Source of the DNA: an uncultured Lysobacter sp. | GTDB lineage: Bacteria > Pseudomonadota > Gammaproteobacteria > Xanthomonadales > Xanthomonadaceae | Assembly (NCBI GenBank): GCA_902805755.1 | Contig: CADCUA010000700.1 | Span: 1-5,025, forward strand | DNA: 5,025 bases | Reading direction: 5' to 3' | Shown: one piece after another, positions 1 to 5,025 of the stretch | Numbering within the stretch: position 1 is the first letter of the stretch | Layout: each line of letters begins with the position of its first letter | Notes under the pieces: generated by a model | The model's input: only the letters and a program-made list of their open reading frames with translations | What the model was told of the DNA's origin: nothing | The model's database searches: none | Translations under genes and position numbers: made by a program

Positions 1-284
1 CGGTCTCGGCCGGTTACTTCCGCAACTCGGTCGACGAGAACTCGTTGTATGCGATGTACCAGTACACGCCGCTGCAACTGGGCCGCTACCTGCGCGTCGG
101 CGCGATGGCGGGCGTGGTCACCGGTTACCCGGGCTATAACGACGGCGGGATCGCGCCGGCCGGCGGGCTGATCGCGAAGCTCGAAGGCGAACGCATGGGC
201 GTCAATTTCATCGTGCTGCCGGAGATCCGCAACGTGACGCCCACCACGCTCGGCCTGCAGTTCAAGGTGCGGCTGGATCGTTGA
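1..284 (+). CDS. Small beta-barrel-like hypothetical protein, C-terminal fragment
   Basis: The 5' end is cut by the contig end; the frame is open from base 1 and stops at TGA 282-284, leaving 93 complete codons. The fragment begins VSAGYFRNSVDENS and contains Y/G-rich blocks such as YAMYQYTPL and VVTGYPGYNDGG, ending LGLQFKVRLDR. Alternating polar and hydrophobic residues, frequent Gly and Tyr, and short turns suggest a membrane-type beta-sheet. From memory it resembles a family of small (about 120-150 residue) uncharacterised proteins found in Xanthomonas and Burkholderia genomes and in phages, with a GxYRNS block, a Y-W/Y-x-P block and a VTGY block. The function is unknown. The terminal residue is Arg, not the Phe typical of classical outer-membrane barrels, so assembly by BAM is not assured. 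The TTG at 45 is only an in-frame codon, not a supported start. It converges on the glycosyltransferase gene that ends at 425. The coding call is fairly sure; the family resemblance is tentative. Confidence 0.7.
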   Translation, partial: VSAGYFRNSVDENSLYAMYQYTPLQLGRYLRVGAMAGVVTGYPGYNDGGIAPAGGLIAKLEGERMGVNFIVLPEIRNVTPTTLGLQFKVRLDR

Positions 285-303
285 GGGGTCCGTAAGCGCG
301 AAC

Positions 304-320
304 TCACACCAGCGGTGTGA
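304..320. terminator. Hairpin in convergent gap, possible terminator
   Basis: TCACACC (304-310), loop AGC (311-313) and GGTGTGA (314-320) form a perfect 7-bp stem with a 3-base loop, starting 20 bases after the stop of the plus-strand gene. No T-rich run follows on either strand, so it is not a textbook intrinsic terminator. The position between two convergent genes fits transcript-end protection or weak bidirectional termination, which is inference. The rest of the 285-424 gap shows no gene, promoter or repeat that I can support. Confidence 0.4.
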
Positions 321-424
321 TAGCGACGCTGCCGAATCAACTGGCTTGCGCGCTGCAGGCAGGTGCTTTGCGATCTGCGGCCTCGCCCGCACCGGAGAAC
401 ACGAAGAGCACTTGGCGGGATTGA

Positions 425-1315
425 TCAGCCAACGCGCCGTGCGCGCACCCAGGCGAATAACGCGGCTGCGGGAAAGCGCAGCCAGATCGCGGCGAACACG
501 GCCGCGCGCATCGCAATGCCATGCCGGGCTGCTTCGAAACGCCTGAAGTAGCGCCACAGCCCGCGATGCTTGTGCCATTCGACGAACAGCGGGCGCGAAC
601 GGCTGGACACGCCGCGCACATGCACGACCGGCACCGCGTTCGCGACCGCGACCCGCCCGCCGGCCTCGCGCACGCGACGGCACAGGTCGAGGTCCTCCGC
701 ATGCAGGCGATAGCCTTCGTCGAAGCCGCCGATGCGCTCGAACAAACCGCGCGGCATCAGCATCAGCGCGCCGGAGATTGCCTCCACCCACTGCAAAGGC
801 GCCTGCGCATCGCGAACGACGCCCAGGGATGCACCTGACCCGGCTGCGCGCCCGATGCGCACCGCGCGCCGGAGCATGGCGGCGAAATCCGGATCGCGCC
901 GCCGCGCGGCCCCATCGCGCACGCCGTCCTCGTCCACCAGGTCGGCGCCGAGCAGCACGTCGCCCTGCGGGACGGCGAGTGCATGCAGTGTGGAAAGGGT
1001 GTCCGGCTCGACGAGGCAATCGGGGTTCACGAACGCGATCCACGCCGAATCCGCGTCGCGGGCGCCCTGGTTGCAGGCGACCGCGAAGCCCGGGTTGTCG
1101 GGATTCGCGATAAAGCGCACGCGCGCGTCGGCCAGCGCATGGCGCTGCACGATCGCGAGCGTATCGTCGGTCGAGGCGTTGTCGACGATGCGGATCGCGG
1201 CGACACCGACTGCATGCCTCAGCCGCTGCAGGCAATCGTCGATCGTCGACGCACTCTGGTAGGTGACAACCACCGCGTCGATGAGCGGGCCGTCAGGGGA
1301 CTCGACCGATGTCAT
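425..1315 (-). CDS. Family 2 glycosyltransferase, rhamnosyltransferase-like
   Basis: This 296-residue protein should transfer a sugar from a nucleotide-sugar donor to a glycan or lipid-linked acceptor at the cytoplasmic face of the inner membrane. The GT-A motifs are all present and in order: VVVTYQS (15-21), VDNASTDD (44-51), NPDNPGFAVACNQG (71-84, the usual NxGFAxAxN block), FVNPD (95-99, the metal and donor site region), SGALMLMPR (181-189), GGFDE (196-200) and AEDLDLCRR (206-214, with the usual acidic pair E207/D208). This pattern is that of the COG1216/WbbL type, often rhamnosyltransferases; donor and acceptor cannot be read from sequence. The C-terminus (about 266-296) is an Ala/Phe/Trp/Arg-rich amphipathic or weakly hydrophobic segment that could touch the membrane. 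The start is ATG 1315, in an ATGA overlap with the upstream stop, and the GT fold begins about 12 residues later. The open frame continues far upstream, but that part lies antisense-frame inside the neighbouring gene and is not GT-like. A weak GAAG lies 7 bases upstream. Confidence 0.9.
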   Translation of the reverse strand: MTSVESPDGPLIDAVVVTYQSASTIDDCLQRLRHAVGVAAIRIVDNASTDDTLAIVQRHALADARVRFIANPDNPGFAVACNQGARDADSAWIAFVNPDCLVEPDTLSTLHALAVPQGDVLLGADLVDEDGVRDGAARRRDPDFAAMLRRAVRIGRAAGSGASLGVVRDAQAPLQWVEAISGALMLMPRGLFERIGGFDEGYRLHAEDLDLCRRVREAGGRVAVANAVPVVHVRGVSSRSRPLFVEWHKHRGLWRYFRRFEAARHGIAMRAAVFAAIWLRFPAAALFAWVRARRVG

Positions 1316-2229
1316 ACGCCGGCTTCGCAGCAGTCGTCCCGGCGGCTGCGCGTATCGCCCACGGCATTGTTGGCCGTAGCCGTAGCGGAAATTTCGGGCG
1401 CAAACAGGTCGGACTGCGCGGACGGCTCCAGCGCGCCGGCCAGGCGCTGGGTCAGGCGCTCGCGCGCCGACCGCAGCGGGTCGCGCATCAGGAAGTTCGC
1501 CAGTCGCGCGTGCCAGTCCGGCCAGCGCGCGGCGAGCGCGTCCATGTCCCCATCGCGCGGTCGGCCTTCGGCAAGCCGCGCGACGAATGCGCGCTCGCAC
1601 AGGACATTGCGCCAGCCGAGCCCGGACAGGCGCAAGGAGAGATCGGTCAGCGCCGCATACCAGGAGCCATAACCGGTGCTGTCGAGCCCGCCCACGCGCT
1701 GGCGCGCAGCGCCGCGTAGCAGTACGGCGTGGCTGACCGCGGCCGGAAGCTCCGGCGCACCCAGCGGCATGCCCGCGGCCGCCAGGGCGAGCCGGTCCAG
1801 ATCGTCGGGCAGCGCGGCGATCTTGCCGACGATGGGCCAGGCGGCGGCCTCGCCGGCATTGCTCCATGGCGTCACCGTCGCGACCGCCCGGTCATCGGCC
1901 AGCGTGCGCGCCAGATGCCGCAACCAGCCCGGCGTTGGCAGCGCATCCGGTGCCAGCACGACCGCATCGGCTGCGCCGCAGGCCGACAGGACCTCATCGA
2001 GATGAGCGACCTCACCCACCGAGCGCTGGCGGCGTGTGTATTCGGCCTGCAGCCGCGTGCGCCGGCGCCAGCGGTCGATCAGCGCACGCCCGCGCGGCCC
2101 GGCCTGCGCGTCATCGGCCAGCCATACCGGCGTACCCGGTGGCGTGGCGCGGTCGAGCGCGGCCAGGCACGCGTCCAGCGCGTCGTCGTCCGGGCCAACC
2201 GGGATGACGACCAGCAGCGACCCGTCCAT
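1312..2229 (-). CDS. Divergent family 2 glycosyltransferase-like protein
   Basis: A 305-residue protein that reads as a GT-A family 2 glycosyltransferase with altered motifs. VVIPVGPDD (7-15) is the first strand and donor loop; VWLADDAQAGPRGR (35-48) stands in the usual DDxS region; VVLAPDALPTPGWL (90-103) replaces the DxD segment; VATVTPWSNAGEAAAWP (116-132) matches the TPxSNN block of related bacterial enzymes. The acceptor-side block GGLDSTGYGSWYAALTDLSLR (first G 180) has Ala-Leu-Thr-Asp where relatives usually have an acidic E-N/D-D triplet, leaving D196. Residues 270-305 form a polar tail of no known fold. The donor, acceptor and even activity are unknown. It starts 18 bases after the secretin stop and shares ATGA with the next glycosyltransferase, so translation of the pair is probably coupled. 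I chose ATG 2229 because the fold begins straight after it; an in-frame TTG at 2247, abutting the secretin stop, would add six residues. Neither start has a strong Shine-Dalgarno. Confidence 0.82.
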   Translation of the reverse strand: MDGSLLVVIPVGPDDDALDACLAALDRATPPGTPVWLADDAQAGPRGRALIDRWRRRTRLQAEYTRRQRSVGEVAHLDEVLSACGAADAVVLAPDALPTPGWLRHLARTLADDRAVATVTPWSNAGEAAAWPIVGKIAALPDDLDRLALAAAGMPLGAPELPAAVSHAVLLRGAARQRVGGLDSTGYGSWYAALTDLSLRLSGLGWRNVLCERAFVARLAEGRPRDGDMDALAARWPDWHARLANFLMRDPLRSARERLTQRLAGALEPSAQSDLFAPEISATATANNAVGDTRSRRDDCCEAGV

Positions 2230-2247
2230 CGACGCGCGCTGCGGCAA

Positions 2248-4527
2248 TCAGCGCTTCGGCGCGCGGTTCAGCGGTTCCATCGCGCGGAAGCGGCGGCCGT
2301 ACTCGTCCGTCAGCTCGCGCGCTTCCTGCGGGTTGCGCACCACGGTCGGCGTCAGCAGCACGATGACCTCGTTGCGCTCGGTGCGCGAGGTCTGCCGGCC
2401 AAACAGGCCGCCGACCACCGGAATGCGGCTCAGGCCCGGGAAACCGGACGAGCCGCGCGTGACGCCGTCGCTGATCAGGCCGGCCAGCATGACGGTGTCG
2501 CCGCTCTGGATTGCGGTTTCCGTCTTGACCTTGCGGGTGTCGATGCGGACGTTGCCGTTACGGTCGGCCTGGGTCCCCGGCGAGCTGACTTCCTGGACGA
2601 TGTCCAGGAACACCATGCCGTCGCGCGTGATGCGCGGGCGCACCTTGAGGATGATGCCGGTGTCGAGGTACTGCACCTGGCTGTAGGTCGTGCCGCCCGC
2701 GCCCGTGCCCGGGTCGACGGTGACCGACGAGATCGGGATGCGGCTGCCGACGTTGAGCGTGGCTTCCGAGTTGTTGCGTACGAGCACTGACGGCGTCTGC
2801 AGCAACTGCAGGTCGGTCACGCGGTCCAGCGCGGAGATAACGGCTGCCGCGTTGCGACCAAGGAACGTCCAGGCCAGCCCGCCGGCCGATTGCACGCTGC
2901 CGGCGAGGTCGCCCCAGATCGCGCGCCCCGCCGCGTTCGGCAGGCCGGCGCCGCCAGCCGCGACCGGGTTGCTGACCGCGTTCTCGAAGAACCAGTTGAC
3001 GCCGTATTCGAGCGCGCCGGACAGCTGCACCTCGACCACCTGCGCCTCGATCTGCACCTGCAGCGGCATCGTGTCCAGCCGCTCGATCACGTCGAGGATC
3101 GACTTCCACGCCGCCGGGCTCGCGCGCACCAGCAATGAGTTCGTCTCCGCCACGGCCGACACGCCGACGCGGTCGCCGTCGACTTCCAGCGTCACGCTGC
3201 CGTTGGAATTGTTCGCCGCGCCGAGCGAGAGTGAGCCACCGGTGTTGCCACCGGTGCCCATGCCGGTGTTCGAGCCCATGCCGGTGTTGCTACCGGTGTC
3301 GAGGCCGCCGCTGCTGCCGCCGAGCGATGCGCTGGCGCCGCCTTCGCGGTCCTGTAGCTCAACCGAATCCAGGCCGGGCATCAGCGTCGGGGGGCCGCCG
3401 TTGCCACCGCTGTTTCCGCCGCGGCCGCCGCCGAACACTTCGGACAAACGGTCGGCGAGCTCGCGTGCCTTGATGTACTTGAGCTCGTAGGTGTACAGCT
3501 GCGTGGACGCACCGGCGTTGTCGATGCGTTCCAGCCACTGCTGGATGTCGTCGAGGTAGTTCGCCTGCGAGGTGATCACCATCACCGCGTTCGCGCCTTC
3601 CAACGGCATGAAGCGGAACATGCCGGCGACCGGTGACTTGCTGTTCTCGCCGAACACGCGCTCGAGGTCGGCGACGATGCGCGTCGCGCGACCGGCCTGC
3701 AGCGGGAAAACGCCCACCGACATCCCGCTCAGCCAATCGACGTCGAAGATTTCGATCGTGCGCAGGTAGTTCTCGAGCTCGGCGCGGCTGCCGCCGATGC
3801 TGATGATGTTGCGCGCGTTGTCGACATTGACGATCGCGTTCGGCCGCGCGTACGGCTTGAGGATCTTCTCCATCTCCGTCGCCGACACGTAACGCAGCGG
3901 CACGGTGCGCACCTCGAACCCGCGCGCGCTCGATGCCGAGCCGGTGCGCGGCGCGACGTTGCCGGCCATCGCCTGGTCCGCCGGCACGATGTTGTAGCGG
4001 CCGCCGCTGAACACCATGCGTGCGTTGTTCCAGCCCAGCACCATCTCCAGCAGGCTCAGTGCATCGGCCGAGCTCACCGGCTTCGGCGTGGCCAGCGTGA
4101 CCGTGCCCTGCACGCCCGGCGCGATCACGTAGTTCTGCCCGAGCATGTCGCCGAGGATCACCTTGACGACCGCGTGCAGCGATTCGCCTTCGAAGTTGAA
4201 CGTCGCCGCGCCCGAGCTGCCACCACCGCCCGGGGGCGGCGCTGCGCCGGCGCTGCGGTTGATGACCTGGCCCGTGCCGCGGCGGATCTGCGGCGTGAGC
4301 CGGCCGGGCTCGGCCTGCAACGGCTGCGTGGTCACGCCTGCGCCGGTCGCAGACGCGCCCGTGCTTGCGGCGGTGCCGGCCACGCCGGTGGCCTGGTGCG
4401 CGGCCGGGTTGCCTTCGCGGCGCACGCTGGGCACCGGCGTGGTCGCGCAGGACGCCAGCATGCTGGTGACGGTGACAGCCAGGACGGCCTGGCGCAGGAC
4501 GATGCGGGACGGGGGCAGTGGCTTCAT
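2248..4527 (-). CDS. gspD: Type II secretion system outer-membrane secretin GspD (XpsD-like lipoprotein)
   Basis: A complete 759-residue secretin, the multimeric outer-membrane channel through which the T2SS releases folded enzymes. Residues 1-26 are a lipoprotein signal peptide with lipobox LASC; the lipidated Cys would be C27, followed by Ala, consistent with outer-membrane sorting. Residues 28-107 are a low-complexity Ala/Thr/Gly/Pro linker. N0 spans about 108-185 (FNFEGESLHAVVKVILGD, then VIAPGVQGTVTLATPKPV), N1 about 203-263 (VPLRYVSATEMEKILKPY), N2 about 270-338, and N3 about 343-486, interrupted by a Gly/Ser/Asn-rich insertion (366-446). The secretin core is about 488-732: LEYGVNW, LQLLQTPSVLVRNN, SRIPISS, LDTGIILKVRPRI, and the signature IPVVGGLFG (702-710). 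Only about 27 residues follow, so there is no obvious pilotin-binding S-domain; its own lipid anchor probably replaces that need, as known for Xanthomonas XpsD. ATG 4527 is preceded at 6 bases by TAGAG (4534-4538), which overlaps the upstream stop. A type IV pilus PilQ is less likely, because there are no AMIN domains and an N-like T2SS gene precedes it. Confidence 0.96.
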   Translation of the reverse strand: MKPLPPSRIVLRQAVLAVTVTSMLASCATTPVPSVRREGNPAAHQATGVAGTAASTGASATGAGVTTQPLQAEPGRLTPQIRRGTGQVINRSAGAAPPPGGGGSSGAATFNFEGESLHAVVKVILGDMLGQNYVIAPGVQGTVTLATPKPVSSADALSLLEMVLGWNNARMVFSGGRYNIVPADQAMAGNVAPRTGSASSARGFEVRTVPLRYVSATEMEKILKPYARPNAIVNVDNARNIISIGGSRAELENYLRTIEIFDVDWLSGMSVGVFPLQAGRATRIVADLERVFGENSKSPVAGMFRFMPLEGANAVMVITSQANYLDDIQQWLERIDNAGASTQLYTYELKYIKARELADRLSEVFGGGRGGNSGGNGGPPTLMPGLDSVELQDREGGASASLGGSSGGLDTGSNTGMGSNTGMGTGGNTGGSLSLGAANNSNGSVTLEVDGDRVGVSAVAETNSLLVRASPAAWKSILDVIERLDTMPLQVQIEAQVVEVQLSGALEYGVNWFFENAVSNPVAAGGAGLPNAAGRAIWGDLAGSVQSAGGLAWTFLGRNAAAVISALDRVTDLQLLQTPSVLVRNNSEATLNVGSRIPISSVTVDPGTGAGGTTYSQVQYLDTGIILKVRPRITRDGMVFLDIVQEVSSPGTQADRNGNVRIDTRKVKTETAIQSGDTVMLAGLISDGVTRGSSGFPGLSRIPVVGGLFGRQTSRTERNEVIVLLTPTVVRNPQEARELTDEYGRRFRAMEPLNRAPKR
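3257..3288. repeat. 18-bp period tandem repeat inside gspD
   Basis: CCCATGCCGGTGTT occurs at 3257-3270 and again at 3275-3288, a period of 18 bases, or six codons. It encodes the near-perfect peptide repeat GSNTGM in residues 412-424 of the secretin; flanking TGGNTGG and LDTGSNTG look like decayed copies. It lies in the flexible Gly/Ser/Asn insertion of N3 (about 3190-3432), where copy-number change would keep the frame. Such loops are commonly disordered in secretins, so length variation may be tolerated. Confidence 0.7.
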
Positions 4528-4535
4528 TCGGGACT

Positions 4536-5007
4536 CTATTTGACCGGCGGCTGCGCCGGGTTCTGCTGCTGTTGGCGCAGTTGTTCGCGACGCGCCTGGA
4601 TGCGCTGGCGAATGGCTTCCATCTGCGCCTGGTCGGACGTGGATGGCGAAGGGGTGGTCTCAGGACGGGGCGGCGGCGCAACCGGCGGTGCGACCGTGGC
4701 CGGCGGCGTGCCGGGCGTCGGCTGCGGTCCGGGCCGTTCGACGATCGGACGCGGCGGCGGCACGGCGGCATCGGCATCGCCGGCGGGCGTGGCCGCGCCG
4801 GGCCGGCGCGTACCGGTGGGCGCGCTCGACGCCGTCGGCGCCTGCCCGCCCTGCCCGTCGAACACCCGCAGCTCCAGCGTGCGTGCACCCTCGGGGCCGT
4901 CGAACACCGCGCTGCGCGCATTGAGCGTGCCCAAGCGCCAGCCCGGATGGGTTTCCAGCGCGTCGCCGACACGCACACGCACCGACGTCGCGCCGTCCGG
5001 CGGCTGA
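4536..5007 (-). CDS. gspN: T2SS protein N, XpsN/GspN-like, 5'-truncated
   Basis: This is the C-terminal 156 residues, cut at the contig end, with stop TAG 4536-4538. Visible residues 1-51 form a compact beta-rich unit (VRVRVGDALETHPGWRLGTL, then ARSAVFDGPEGARTLELRVF) resembling the homology region of GspC/PilP-type periplasmic domains, which contact the N0 domain of secretins. About 52-124 is a Pro/Ala/Thr-rich periplasm-spanning linker. About 125-148 is a charged, Gln/Arg-rich predicted helix (QMEAIRQRIQARREQLRQQQ), followed by a polar tail. From memory, this layout and the position directly before the secretin gene match XpsN of Xanthomonas, an inner-membrane protein reported to associate with XpsD. 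No PDZ domain is visible. The transmembrane anchor expected near the N-terminus would lie beyond the contig. An apparent GTG start at 5022-5024, giving MCSSDL, is read from adapter sequence and is false. The gene lies 8 bases upstream of gspD in the same operon. The T2SS assignment is good; N versus C naming is less sure. Confidence 0.75.
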
Positions 5008-5025
5008 AGATCGGAAGAGCACACG
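5008..5025 (+). other. Illumina TruSeq adapter remnant at contig end (artefact)
   Basis: AGATCGGAAGAGCACACG, the last 18 bases of the window, is identical to the first 18 bases of the standard Illumina TruSeq read-1 3' adapter. It is not genomic DNA. Translated on the minus strand it yields the peptide CSSDL, a familiar artefact at the start of predicted metagenome proteins. Genomic sequence most likely ends at 5007. It shows that the contig was assembled from short reads that were not fully trimmed. Confidence 0.95.

Noticed and set aside
345..424. Weak CCCGC...GCGGG pairing downstream of the second glycosyltransferase stop
   Set aside because: Five base pairs with a loop of more than 20 bases and no T-run is not enough to call a terminator.
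1239..1251. Short palindrome GTCGATCGTCGAC-like, considered as an operator
   Set aside because: It lies inside the second glycosyltransferase coding region, away from any promoter, and such GATC/TCGA runs are common in GC-rich coding sequence.
1316..1867. In-frame upstream extension of the second glycosyltransferase to a 480-residue protein
   Set aside because: The extra 184 residues are Arg/Ala-rich, have no fold resemblance and overlap the well-supported first glycosyltransferase gene. The ATGA overlap at 1312-1315 gives a natural start.
1729..2790. 353-codon plus-strand open frame
   Set aside because: It lies antisense to the first glycosyltransferase and the secretin and its composition is Arg/Ala/His-rich, as expected of a shadow frame in high-GC DNA. 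No motif is recognisable.
4226..4257. GC-rich inverted and direct repeats (CCGCCC/GGGCGG and GGCGCTGCG twice)
   Set aside because: They encode the Pro/Gly and Ala/Gly codons of the secretin linker, so codon bias explains them without a regulatory role.
3359..4978. 539-codon minus-strand open frame
   Set aside because: It is an alternative frame of the secretin and N-like genes, extremely Arg/Pro-rich, with no domain, and it ends in the middle of gspD.
4174..5007. 277-codon plus-strand open frame with Gly/Ala-rich sequence
   Set aside because: It is the complement of the secretin linker and the Pro-rich linker; low-complexity GC-rich coding sequence stays open on the opposite strand by chance.

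Overview
The window is a GC-rich bacterial contig end carrying the tail of a type II secretion (T2SS, Gsp/Xps) operon on the minus strand. It probably comes from a gammaproteobacterium of the Xanthomonadaceae/Lysobacteraceae group. I infer this from three things: the GC-rich codon use, the order N-like gene then secretin (as at the end of the Xanthomonas xps cluster), and a secretin that carries its own lipoprotein signal, as XpsD does. The genus cannot be settled by eye.

Reading the minus strand in its direction of transcription (right to left): (1) 5008-5025 is not genomic; it matches the start of the Illumina TruSeq adapter. (2) 4536-5007 is a T2SS XpsN/GspN-like inner-membrane protein whose 5' end is cut off by the contig end. 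(3) 2248-4527 is a complete lipoprotein secretin, GspD/XpsD, starting 8 bases after the XpsN-like stop. (4) 1312-2229 is a divergent family-2 glycosyltransferase, starting 18 bases after the secretin stop. (5) 425-1315 is a second, canonical family-2 glycosyltransferase of rhamnosyltransferase type, overlapping the previous gene by an ATGA. The tight spacing indicates a single transcript whose promoter lies outside the window.

On the plus strand, 1-284 is the C-terminal end of a small protein with beta-strand-like alternating sequence, converging on the operon. The 140-base convergent gap (285-424) holds a perfect 7-bp hairpin with no T-tract and no other gene I can support.

Together, the N-like protein and the secretin form the link between inner membrane and outer membrane in the T2SS. 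The two glycosyltransferases are not core T2SS parts. Their position suggests, but does not prove, a role in a surface glycan or in glycosylation linked to secretion. I see no mobile element, CRISPR array, tRNA or rRNA, and no convincing undescribed defence or signalling system. The points most worth a second look are the adapter tail, the altered motifs of the first glycosyltransferase, its linkage to the secretin gene, and the repeat-bearing Gly/Ser/Asn insertion in the secretin.
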